From contig CAWAUO010000017.1 of the NCBI GenBank assembly GCA_963785245.1, forward strand, positions 85,126 through 149,125: a DNA stretch of 64,000 bases, given 5' to 3'. Of this stretch, positions 56,700 to 64,000 are shown piece by piece. The translations under genes were made by a program, and so were the position numbers. Numbering within the stretch: position 1 is the first letter of the stretch; every line of letters begins with the position of its first letter. The DNA is from JAHEEL01 sp963785245 (GTDB taxonomy: Bacteria; Actinomycetota; Acidimicrobiia; Spongiisociales; UBA5794). The notes beneath the pieces were generated by a model. The model had not been told where the DNA came from. It was given only the letters and a program-made list of their open reading frames with translations, and did no database searches.

Positions 56700-57298
56700 C
56701 CGCGCCGTCGACGCCGCGAAGCGGCCGGACACCGCCACCATGGCCCGACGGGAATCCCGATGCGATCCCCACGGGGAGACCCCGTGGCTGGAAACGTGCG
56801 AGGCTCGCAACCGACGGCGAGGTGCACACCGCCGCGTTGTACTCCGATGAAGCTGTGGATCTCTGGTCGGTCACCGATGCCGCGTTCTGCCACATGGGCG
56901 GCGACCCGTTCGAACCCGGCCACCTCGAGCACTGCAAGTGCGGTCTCCGGGTGTGGGACTCGAGAGCGAAGCTCGACCGGGACCTCTCGTGCGGAATCTA
57001 CGCGACGATCCTCCCCGTGGCGGTGTTGTGTGCCGTCGCATGGCAGCCGCCGAGCGTCAAGGAGGAGCGCTGTCGACGCGTCGCGCGTGCGGAACTGCTC
57101 GGAGTGTCGGTACGCAACTACTGCATGCACTGCGCGCGGAGGGGCGTTCGCGGTTTCGTCAACGGGCGGCCGTTGGGGCGGCACACGTACGAGTTGTGGA
57201 CCTCCTGTGAAACGTGCGCCAACGACACCTGGATCTCGATCGACGATGCTACGGCGAGCCTCGGTGTCCCGATCCGGGTCGATCCCTGGCTGCCCTAG
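56696..57298 (+). CDS. Cysteine-rich hypothetical protein
   Basis: The 200-residue product is soluble with a Pro/Arg-rich start. It contains several Cys/His groups (FCHMGGD, HLEHCKCGLRVWDSR, NYCMHCARRGVRGF, WTSCETCAND) that could bind two zinc ions. I do not recognise the family. The GTG start overlaps the end of a short upstream frame. Confidence 0.65.
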   Translation: MTAPSTPRSGRTPPPWPDGNPDAIPTGRPRGWKRARLATDGEVHTAALYSDEAVDLWSVTDAAFCHMGGDPFEPGHLEHCKCGLRVWDSRAKLDRDLSCGIYATILPVAVLCAVAWQPPSVKEERCRRVARAELLGVSVRNYCMHCARRGVRGFVNGRPLGRHTYELWTSCETCANDTWISIDDATASLGVPIRVDPWLP

Positions 57299-57329
57299 CG
57301 CCGTCAGCCTGGCCGCGTAGAATCAGCCC

Positions 57330-57542
57330 ATGGACGGTCCGCGATCTGTTGTGACCTGGGTGTTCCTCATCCTCGCCATCGCCTTCTTGTGTGTGATGTG
57401 CCTTGCGTTCATATCGCTGACGTGGCGATCCGAGGGAGCGATCTGGCTCAAGTTGGCCGCAACCGTCGGCCTCCTCGCAGTGGTTGCCGGTGGGACGATC
57501 CGCCTCGTGATCGCTTCACGGCCATACGGAGACCCCCGCTGA
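57330..57542 (+). CDS. Small two-helix membrane protein
   Basis: A 70-residue product with two hydrophobic segments (VTWVFLILAIAFLCVMCLAF and LKLAATVGLLAVVAGGTIRL). TAGAAT ends six bases before the ATG, a textbook leaderless start. No family recognised. Confidence 0.7.
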   Translation: MDGPRSVVTWVFLILAIAFLCVMCLAFISLTWRSEGAIWLKLAATVGLLAVVAGGTIRLVIASRPYGDPR

Positions 57543-57576
57543 GGGCGCCACCGTTCCTCGCGCTACGATCGCCGGC

Positions 57577-58356
57577 ATGAGCGACCGACCGATCATCCCG
57601 TCCCTCTCCGACGCCGATCTCTCTCGACGAATCTCGAAGGGGGAAGCAAGAGAACGGCTCGAAGCAGCGCAGACTCGCATGCTGCAACTGCGCCTTCAAC
57701 TTGGAGGCAAGCTCGGCACCGGTGAACTCGGACCACCCGTCTGTTTCGTCTTCGAAGGCTGGGACGCCTCAGGCAAGGGCGGGGCGATCAAACGACTCGT
57801 TTCGCCGATGGACCCTCGCCACGTGAACGTGATCTCGATTGCCGCTCCCTCCAAAGATGAACTCCGACACCATTGGCTCCAGCGGTTCTGGCCTCATCTG
57901 CCCGGTTGGGGCGATGTCGTGATCCTCGACCGATCCTGGTACGGCCGAGTGCTCGTGGAACGCGTCGAGGGATTCGCCGACGTGGAACAATGGCGACGGG
58001 CCTACACCGAGATCATCGACTTCGAACGAACGCTCGTCGCCGAAGGCATGGTGTTCGCAAAGTTCTGGATGCATGTCTCGGACGGGGAGCAATTGGAGCG
58101 GTTCGGCGCCCGCCGGCAGAGCCCGCTCAAGCGGTGGAAGCTGACCGACGAGGACTGGCGGAACCGAGAGAAGCGAGCCCAGTACGAGGTTGCCGTCGAA
58201 GAGATGCTCGCACGGACGTCGTGGGACCAGGCACCGTGGTTCGTGATCCCCGGCGAGTCGAAGAAGCTCGCCCGCGTCGAGGTCCTCGAGACCGCGATCG
58301 CGGTGGTGGAGGCAGGAATGCGCAAGCACGGCATGGAGCCGGTCGAGGAGCTCTAG
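57577..58356 (+). CDS. ppk2: Polyphosphate kinase 2 family protein
   Basis: The 259-residue product has Walker A EGWDASGKGGAIKRL, the conserved PLxxDExxxHWLxRFW-type stretch (DELRHHWLQRFWPHLPGWG), Walker B LDRSWYGRVLVERVEGF and a lid region KRWKLTDEDWRNREK. PPK2 enzymes phosphorylate nucleotides with polyphosphate or the reverse. TACGAT is seven bases before the ATG. Confidence 0.93.
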   Translation: MSDRPIIPSLSDADLSRRISKGEARERLEAAQTRMLQLRLQLGGKLGTGELGPPVCFVFEGWDASGKGGAIKRLVSPMDPRHVNVISIAAPSKDELRHHWLQRFWPHLPGWGDVVILDRSWYGRVLVERVEGFADVEQWRRAYTEIIDFERTLVAEGMVFAKFWMHVSDGEQLERFGARRQSPLKRWKLTDEDWRNREKRAQYEVAVEEMLARTSWDQAPWFVIPGESKKLARVEVLETAIAVVEAGMRKHGMEPVEEL

Positions 58357-58406
58357 GTCGCCAGTCGCCGGTCAAGAGCCGCGGCAGAACTCATCTTCAG
58401 CTCCGA

Positions 58407-58486
58407 GCTCCTAAATCCCCCTCCGCTGCGCTCCGGCCGAGAGGCCGGTGCTCGCGCCTCCCCCACTCAGCGGGAGAGGCGAAGAC
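58407..58486. repeat. 80-bp intergenic repeat, copy 2
   Basis: Second copy of the element at 14900-14979. Here it is flanked by an exact inverted decamer GGTCGCCAGT (58356-58365) / ACTGGCGACC (58485-58494) made of GTCGCC heptamers. The left decamer begins at the last base of the ppk2 stop codon. Confidence 0.8.
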
Positions 58487-58506
58487 TGGCGACCAGCCAC
58501 TCTCGT

Positions 58507-60291
58507 CTACTTCTCGTACAGCTTCTCCAGATCGTCGCCGTAGCGGTCGAGGACGGCTTTGCGCTTCACCTTCAAGCTCGGAGTGAGCATCCCGTTCTCG
58601 GGCGTGAACTCCTCGTCCTCGAGCACGAACCCGCGCACCTGCTCGTACCCCTTGATTGAACCGGACAGACGGTCAATCTCGCGTTGGTACAGATCAGAGA
58701 CCGTGTCGCTCTCGAGCAGAGCCTCGCCGGAGAGATCGCCGAGACCGTGGTCGGCCGCCCACTTCGTGAGCGCGTCCATGTCTGGGACGATGACGGCCAC
58801 GTTGTACGGTCGCTGCTCTCCGTACACCATGATGTTCGTGACATAGCCGGACAGTTGGAGTTGCTCCTCAATGGGTGACGGCACGACGTATTTGCCGTTC
58901 TCGAGCTTGTATTGCTCCTTGATGCGTCCCCGGATGAACAGGAACCCATCGTCGTCGCGATAGCCGAGGTCACCGGTGCGGAAGCCACGGTCGGCGGTGA
59001 GCGCCTTCTCATTCTCCTCCGGCAGGTTGAAGTAGCCGAGCATCACATTCGGGCCGTGGATGATGAGTTCGCCGATCTCCGGGTCGTCGGTCAACTCGCG
59101 GTCAATGTCGATGGTGACGCCGGGGATCTCTTTGCCGATGGATCCGACCTTCCGGTATGACGGCGTGTTCGCCGCGGCGACCGGTGAGGTCTCGGTGAGT
59201 CCGTAGCCCTCGTAGACGGTCAGGCCGAGCGCCGAGATGAACTCTGCGACTTCGACGGAGATCGCCGCACCGCCAGAGATCGAATACCTCAACTGCCCGC
59301 CGAATCCGTTGCGGACCTTGGAGAAGACCAGTTTGTCGTACATGTCGTGCTGCATTTCCACCCACCGCGTGGTCTTGCCATCAGCAGCGAGGCCGGCCCG
59401 TTTCTGTTCGTTGGCGAGCGCCCGATCGAAGAGCGTCCTCGTGACCCCGCCCTTGGCGGCCATCATCTTCTGCAGGGCGTCGTAGAGGCGGTTGTAGACG
59501 GCCGGCACCGACACGAGGATCGTCGGCTTGAGATCCGCCAGATCGTCCATCAGCGTCTGGGCACTGGTGAGACCGGCCGAAGCGCCTGCTCCGATCATGA
59601 AGTGCAGATCGATCGTCTGGCCGAACGAATGTGCCCACGGGAGGAATGAGGCCGTCCGGTCGTCGGGGCCGATGTCGAACATGTCGGGGAACACGTTGAC
59701 GTTGCTCGTGATGTTGCCGTGGGAGAGCATGACGCCCTTCGGCTGACCCGTGGTCCCTGACGTGTAGATGAGGCAGGCGAGGTCTTCGGAGGCCGGTTCA
59801 ACGGTGTCAATCGGGTTGTCTGCCCCGCGCGCCTGCATCTCGGCCCAACTGATCGAATCTCCACCCGCTTCTCCGCGAATCACGACGATCTGACCGAGTT
59901 CGGGGAGATCCTTTCGGAGATCGTCGAGTTGGGCCCTGATTCCGTCGTCGCCGACGATGGCGATCTTGGCGCCGGAGTTGCCGAGGATGAACTCCCACTC
60001 CTTGGCGAGTTGTGCCTCGTACATGGGCACCCATGCCGCGCCCAAGCCGTAGGTCGCGTACGCCCCGATCGCCCATTCGACCCGATTGTCCGAGATCACC
60101 GCGACGCGGTCGCCCGATTCGATGCCGAGTCCAGCGAGCCCACCGCGGGCGTGATCGACCTGCTTGCCGAATTCTCCGTAGGTGATCCACCGCCACCCCT
60201 CGGTATGGCGCGTTCCGAACAGTTGGTTGTCGGCATACCGGTCGACACTGGACTCATAGAGCTCGACCAGATTTCGGAAGTTCGTTCCCAC
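58507..60291 (-). CDS. Long-chain acyl-CoA synthetase (FadD15-like)
   Basis: The 594-residue product has the adenylation motifs YTSGTTGQPKGVMLSH, YSISGGAAIS, VYEGYGLTETSPV, FRTGDLGY and GRIKEQYKLENGKYVVPSPIE, the order of eukaryote-like long-chain acyl-CoA synthetases such as FadD15. It activates fatty acids to acyl-CoA. I chose GTG 60291 behind GGAGG; an ATG 17 codons upstream is the alternative. Confidence 0.93.
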   Translation of the reverse strand: MGTNFRNLVELYESSVDRYADNQLFGTRHTEGWRWITYGEFGKQVDHARGGLAGLGIESGDRVAVISDNRVEWAIGAYATYGLGAAWVPMYEAQLAKEWEFILGNSGAKIAIVGDDGIRAQLDDLRKDLPELGQIVVIRGEAGGDSISWAEMQARGADNPIDTVEPASEDLACLIYTSGTTGQPKGVMLSHGNITSNVNVFPDMFDIGPDDRTASFLPWAHSFGQTIDLHFMIGAGASAGLTSAQTLMDDLADLKPTILVSVPAVYNRLYDALQKMMAAKGGVTRTLFDRALANEQKRAGLAADGKTTRWVEMQHDMYDKLVFSKVRNGFGGQLRYSISGGAAISVEVAEFISALGLTVYEGYGLTETSPVAAANTPSYRKVGSIGKEIPGVTIDIDRELTDDPEIGELIIHGPNVMLGYFNLPEENEKALTADRGFRTGDLGYRDDDGFLFIRGRIKEQYKLENGKYVVPSPIEEQLQLSGYVTNIMVYGEQRPYNVAVIVPDMDALTKWAADHGLGDLSGEALLESDTVSDLYQREIDRLSGSIKGYEQVRGFVLEDEEFTPENGMLTPSLKVKRKAVLDRYGDDLEKLYEK

Positions 60292-60380
60292 GGGTGCCTC
60301 CACGCTCGCTCGCCCCGACGATAGTGAAGCATCGCTCAACATACGCCGTGGGAACCTCCCGGTACAGATATCCTGGCCCC

Positions 60381-60902
60381 ATGAGCGATCCCAGAACCTT
60401 CGGACAAGTCGTCCGGCAGGCACGCCTCGCGAAGGGGATGTCGATGGGACAGCTCGCGACTTCGGTCGAACGGTCCACGGCATCCGTGCGGCGATGGGAG
60501 CGGGACGAGGGGGTGCCCGCACAGGGGGTTGTCGACCGGTTGGCGACGGTTCTGGGCCTCGACGAATCGGACCTTGCACTCATCGGTTCAGAGCCCCTCC
60601 CGCCGGCAATGCCGCCACCAGCCGTGCCACCCCACGCCCCGGTACAGGACCCGTCGCAGCCGACCCAGATGGGCGCCAGTCGCGTTTCCGGTGTCGTTTC
60701 GGTGCCGGAACCCGAGCCGACGGGCGTGAAGGGCTGGATTGCGACGTTGTATGACCCCGGCAATCCTTGGCTCGGATACCTCCGCGCCGCGCTCACGGTG
60801 GTCATCCTGCTCATCCTCGCCTGGGTCCTGGTGTGGGCGCTCGCCGGACTCTTCGGATCAGTCGGGGAGGTGTGGGATTCGATGTGGGCGGAAGAGGTTT
60901 GA
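60381..60902 (+). CDS. XRE helix-turn-helix protein with C-terminal membrane helix
   Basis: The 173-residue product has an N-terminal XRE HTH (FGQVVRQARLAKGMSMGQLATSVERSTASVRRWERDEG), a Pro-rich linker (about 75-115) and one membrane segment (ALTVVILLILAWVLVWALAGLFG). The order resembles RodZ, a cytoskeletal linker, but the outer domain is missing. It might be a membrane-tethered regulator. ATG start with only a weak -10 candidate (AGATAT). Confidence 0.8.
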   Translation: MSDPRTFGQVVRQARLAKGMSMGQLATSVERSTASVRRWERDEGVPAQGVVDRLATVLGLDESDLALIGSEPLPPAMPPPAVPPHAPVQDPSQPTQMGASRVSGVVSVPEPEPTGVKGWIATLYDPGNPWLGYLRAALTVVILLILAWVLVWALAGLFGSVGEVWDSMWAEEV

Positions 60903-60907
60903 TCGGG

Positions 60908-61624
60908 CTACGTGATCGCTCGCACGATCAGCCCGACGGCGCCTGCGGTTGAGAGGAACAGGATCGTCACCTTGGCGAACCGCTGTGGCACGAGACTCTT
61001 GAACCGCAGACTCGCTACGTAGCCGAGAACCAGTGCTGGGAACAGGATGAAGGCCACGAGAACGTCATCCCACGTCATGTTCCCTGACACGATTCTGGCG
61101 ATCAGGGTGACGGAGAGCCCGATCGTGAACACCATCGCCAGGTTGGAGCGACGCGTCGGGCCATCGTCTCGCGAGTACAGGAGAGCGAGCGGCGGCCCAC
61201 CGATCGAGGCGACGAAGCTCGAGATACCGGAGAGGGTGCCGGCGCCGAACTCGGTGAGTTTCGTGCGGCGGAAGCTGTGGCCGGAAGCGATGATCGCGAC
61301 GGCGAGCAACACCATTGCGGCTATCGCGAGGTCGATCGAGCGTTGTGTGGCGACGGCGAGCAATCCAACACCGATGAGCACTCCGGGAACGCGACCTGCC
61401 ACGATCCACGTCACGTCGGCGAACTGAATGTGGTTCCGTTCGCGCCACGCCATCGAGATCGTCAGCGGCATCGTGATCAGCAACTGAGGGACTGGTGCGA
61501 GGCCAGGATCGATGAGGGCGAGGATCGGAACCGCCACCATTGCGAATCCGATGCCCAGGACACCTTGCACTGCCGCGGCGAAGAACGTCACGAGCAGAGC
61601 GATGACGAGACCGGCGATCGACAT
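60908..61624 (-). CDS. TauE/SafE family membrane transporter
   Basis: The 238-residue product has about eight hydrophobic segments and the two TauE/SafE repeats (GVLGIGFAMVAVPIL and GAGTLSGISSFVASIGGPPLALLY). Relatives export sulfite or sulfoacetate. No sulfur genes adjoin. TATCGT lies six bases before the ATG. Confidence 0.92.
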   Translation of the reverse strand: MSIAGLVIALLVTFFAAAVQGVLGIGFAMVAVPILALIDPGLAPVPQLLITMPLTISMAWRERNHIQFADVTWIVAGRVPGVLIGVGLLAVATQRSIDLAIAAMVLLAVAIIASGHSFRRTKLTEFGAGTLSGISSFVASIGGPPLALLYSRDDGPTRRSNLAMVFTIGLSVTLIARIVSGNMTWDDVLVAFILFPALVLGYVASLRFKSLVPQRFAKVTILFLSTAGAVGLIVRAIT

Positions 61625-61680
61625 CGAGGAACGATAGGGGTGGGAACCGAGCCACCGGTCGAGGCTGCGATACTTGAGAC

Positions 61681-63120
61681 ATGGCCGAAGACGGACCCTT
61701 CGATTCTGGCCGGGCCGACGAGTGGCAGGCGTATGTCGATGGGAGCGACTCGCCGGTCCCCACCGAACGCCGACGGGTCGACCCGTTCATCGTGTTCGGT
61801 GGCGTTCTCGGCATCGTCATCGTCCTCGGAATGATCGTTCTGCGACCGACCGGGGTGTCCCAGCAGCAGGCCGATGATCTCGCCGCTCTCGGCGTCCCGA
61901 CCGACTTCCACCGTGCAACGGTGCAGGAGATCACGGAGGCACCGTGTTCCGGCATCGCTACGCAGACCTGCCTCGTGGTCGAGTTCGAACTCGACGACGG
62001 CCCGGAAGCCGGCTTCGTCTACGTTCAGGAGTTCCTCCCAGGAGCAACGACGCCTTCGTTCTCTCCCGGCGACCGCGTGGTGCTGTCTCGCGTCGCCCCC
62101 ACGGCCACCGTCACCGCTGTCGCCACGGCACCCTGCTCGTTCGACGCAGAGACAGAATGTGTCGCGATCGCGCTGCTCGTCGATGATGACGGGAACGAGC
62201 GACGAGCAGCATTCGAGGCGTATCGGGGCGAAGAGGCTGCCTCGGTCTCCGCCGGGGACGCGGTGCTGGTCGACTATGTCTACGACCAGGACGAACTGGA
62301 GATCCTCTCTGTGCGCCTCGTTGACCCGCAGTCGATCTATCAGTTCGCCGACTTCGACCGCCGCCTCGTACTGGTGGGCGTGGCCATCGTGTTCGCCCTC
62401 GTGGTTGTGGTGCTCGGCGGTTGGCGCGGGGCGACCGCCCTGGTCGGCCTCGTGATCAGCGTCCTCATCCTGCTGGCGTTCGTGTTGCCCGCCATCCTCG
62501 ACGGGCGGAGTCCGGTGCTGGTGGCGGTGGTCGGTTCGGCGGCCATCGCCTACGTCACGATGTACCTGGCCCACGGATTCGGGCGCATGACGACGATTGC
62601 TCTGGTCGGAATGACTGCAGCGCTTGTTCTGACCGCCGTCCTGTCCGCGATCGTCGTCGACCTGGCACGGTTCACGGGATTCGTCACGGAGGAGACCTCG
62701 CTCCTCACGTTCTTCGAGGGCATCGACGTCACCGGGTTGCTCCTTGCGGGAATCGTCCTCGGAGCCGCCGGCGCCCTGGACGACGTCACCATCACGCAGG
62801 CTGCGACGGTGTGGGAGTTGAAGGCCGCCGATCCGTCGCTCGGGCATGTCGGTCTCTTCCGCCGGGCGCTGCGCGTGGGTCGCGACCACATCGCGTCGAT
62901 CGTCAACACGCTGTTGCTGGCCTATGCGGGGGCGTCACTGCCGCTCCTGGTGCTCTTCGTTCTCGCTCGCCAATCGCTCGGAACGATCGCGAACAGCGAG
63001 GTCGTGGCGGTCGAGATCGTGCGCACCCTCGTGGGCAGCATCGGTCTCGTCGCTGCGGTCCCGCTCACCACCTGGCTCGCTGCGAGGTTCGCTCCCTCAG
63101 ACACCGAATCGGCGACTTAG
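61681..63120 (+). CDS. YibE/F family membrane protein
   Basis: The 479-residue product has one N-terminal helix, an extracytoplasmic domain of about 180 residues with four cysteines in two pairs (PCSGIATQTC, PCSFDAETEC), then seven or so helices with the YibE/F pattern (RGATALVGLVISVLILLAFVLPAIL, LGAAGALDDVTITQAATVWEL, GRDHIASIVNTLLLAYAGASLPLLVLF). Function of the family is unknown. GATACT lies six bases before the ATG. Confidence 0.9.
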   Translation: MAEDGPFDSGRADEWQAYVDGSDSPVPTERRRVDPFIVFGGVLGIVIVLGMIVLRPTGVSQQQADDLAALGVPTDFHRATVQEITEAPCSGIATQTCLVVEFELDDGPEAGFVYVQEFLPGATTPSFSPGDRVVLSRVAPTATVTAVATAPCSFDAETECVAIALLVDDDGNERRAAFEAYRGEEAASVSAGDAVLVDYVYDQDELEILSVRLVDPQSIYQFADFDRRLVLVGVAIVFALVVVVLGGWRGATALVGLVISVLILLAFVLPAILDGRSPVLVAVVGSAAIAYVTMYLAHGFGRMTTIALVGMTAALVLTAVLSAIVVDLARFTGFVTEETSLLTFFEGIDVTGLLLAGIVLGAAGALDDVTITQAATVWELKAADPSLGHVGLFRRALRVGRDHIASIVNTLLLAYAGASLPLLVLFVLARQSLGTIANSEVVAVEIVRTLVGSIGLVAAVPLTTWLAARFAPSDTESAT

Positions 63121-63142
63121 CGCCGTTTTCCGGTAGAACTCG

Positions 63143-63171
63143 TTGCAGCAAACAACTCCGTCGCTTACTAT
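63143..63171 (+). promoter_or_regulatory. Promoter of coxB
   Basis: TTGCAG (63143-63148) and TACTAT (63166-63171) are exactly 17 bases apart, one of the best sigma-70-like promoters in the window. The 5' leader to the coxB GTG is about 28 bases and carries GGGGA as ribosome site. Confidence 0.7.
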
Positions 63172-63205
63172 CCCGCCCACTTCGGTCGCCGTCCTGGGGA
63201 ACTAC

Positions 63206-64000
63206 GTGAACACAACCGCTGGCAACGACGACGCTCGCCGCCGCCTCCTGCTTCGAATTGCTCTCATCGCGACGGTGTTTTTCGCGCTCTTCCTGGCGTC
63301 ATGTTCAAGCGACCTCCCCCAGTCGTCGCTCAACCCACGGTCTGCGGAGGCCGAGTCCATCGACAAGCTCTGGGACTTCATCCTCATACTCGGGACCGTT
63401 GTCTTCGCGATCGTCGCTGGTGCATTGGCCTACGCCATCATCCGGTTCCGGAAGCGGCCGGGGAACGAGGCAGAACCGAAGCAGGTTCACGGCAACACCA
63501 AACTCGAGATCGGCTGGACGCTCATCCCGGTTGTGCTCCTTGTGATCATCGCCGTACCAACCCTCACCACGCTCTTCGATCTCCGAAGCCCCGCAGAAGG
63601 CAACTTCGTACGCGTGGATGTGATCGGTCACCAGTGGTGGTGGGAGTTCCAGTACCCGGACTTCGTCGACGAGAACGGTCGACCGCTCACCACCGCGAAC
63701 GAGATGCACATTCCCGCCGGCAAGACGGCAGAACTGACGATGACTTCGGTCGACGTGATCCACAGCTTCTGGGTGCCGAGCCTCGCCGGGAAGAGGGACG
63801 TGGTCCCCGGTCGGGACACCGTTATGAAGATCACCCCGGATGCCGACATCGCCGGGCAGATGGTCCCCGGCCAGTGCGCCGAGTACTGCGGACTCGCCCA
63901 CGCCGACATGCGGTTCCGCGTGTTCGTAGATTCCGAAACCGACTTCGAGACCTGGGCAGCAGGCCAACTCGAGGCGGCCCCGATTCCGGCGAGCGGGGAC
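63206..64000 (+). CDS. coxB: Cytochrome c oxidase subunit II (3' end outside window)
   Basis: 265 codons are present and the frame is open at the right edge. The product has a lipoprotein-type signal (LASC at about residues 30-33), two membrane helices (FILILGTVVFAIVAGALAYAII, LIPVVLLVIIAVPTLTTLF), and the cupredoxin domain with DVIGHQWWWEFQYP, DVIHSFWVPSLAGKRD and the CuA site GQCAEYCGLAHADM. It receives electrons from cytochrome c. ctaA and ctaB at 40-42 kb make its partner's heme A. Confidence 0.96.
   Translation, partial: MNTTAGNDDARRRLLLRIALIATVFFALFLASCSSDLPQSSLNPRSAEAESIDKLWDFILILGTVVFAIVAGALAYAIIRFRKRPGNEAEPKQVHGNTKLEIGWTLIPVVLLVIIAVPTLTTLFDLRSPAEGNFVRVDVIGHQWWWEFQYPDFVDENGRPLTTANEMHIPAGKTAELTMTSVDVIHSFWVPSLAGKRDVVPGRDTVMKITPDADIAGQMVPGQCAEYCGLAHADMRFRVFVDSETDFETWAAGQLEAAPIPASGD

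Overview
The window is chromosomal DNA of a high-GC bacterium, most likely an actinomycete (Actinomycetota) and perhaps class Acidimicrobiia. The clues are a DDN-type F420-dependent enzyme, a BldC/Rv0500A-like HTH protein, an XRE regulator plus HbhA-like protein arranged as in Mycobacterium Rv0474-Rv0475, a DivIVA-type coiled coil, a PIN-PhoH2 protein, Thr-run linkers behind lipoboxes, and many start codons 6-8 nt downstream of a -10 hexamer (leaderless transcripts). The phylum is well supported; the class is a guess. I see no phage, insertion sequence, CRISPR or rRNA. Genes are tightly packed and no stretch over 300 bases lacks one.

Layout. 0-2.5 kb: PadR / HAAS-NfeD / SPFH membrane operon and a lipoprotein with a decayed metallopeptidase domain. 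2.5-13.3 kb: PLP oxoamine synthase, sensor kinase, clpB, methyltransferase, DUF427, the first 131-bp palindromic element, HdeD-like protein, cation/H+ antiporter, ABHD18-like hydrolase, thioesterase. 13.3-19 kb: ParA plus zinc ribbon, F420 oxidoreductase, CapA, pyruvate phosphate dikinase. 19-26 kb: small envelope and regulatory genes (DUF4388, DUF2752, DUF4190, DivIVA, BldC-like, MobA-like, DUF4332, HbhA-like, XRE, acyltransferase, SDR). 26-34.4 kb: aroF-tyrA, M20 hydrolase, ybdK-nadE, class IV aminotransferase, lipoprotein. 34.5-40.3 kb: mgtE, a selenocysteine-containing selD, a thioredoxin-like ferredoxin, three alpha/beta hydrolases. 40.4-42.5 kb: ctaA-ctaB. 42.5-43.8 kb: an aromatic-amino-acid attenuator ahead of a DAHP-synthase-like/chorismate mutase fusion. 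43.8-48.3 kb: tag, gpsA, phoH2, hflX. 48.4-53.8 kb: a complete branched-chain amino-acid-type ABC transporter. 53.8-58.4 kb: CBS protein, second palindromic element, VOC protein, dps-fur, GNAT, tRNA-Sec, ppk2. 58.5-64 kb: acyl-CoA synthetase, HTH-membrane protein, TauE/SafE, YibE/F and the start of coxB.

How the genes connect. selD (with an in-frame UGA and a bacterial SECIS hairpin) and tRNA-Sec show that the organism makes selenocysteine; selA and selB must lie outside. The aromatic branch is split: an apparently active DAHP synthase sits with tyrA at 26.4 kb, while a second DAHP synthase domain that has lost its catalytic residues is fused to an intact chorismate mutase and controlled by a Tyr/Phe leader peptide. 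ctaA, ctaB and coxB serve cytochrome c oxidase.

Three repeat classes occur between genes: a 131-bp double palindrome (two copies in opposite orientation), an 80-bp element (two copies), and short tandem heptamer/octamer arrays that often begin at or overlap stop codons.
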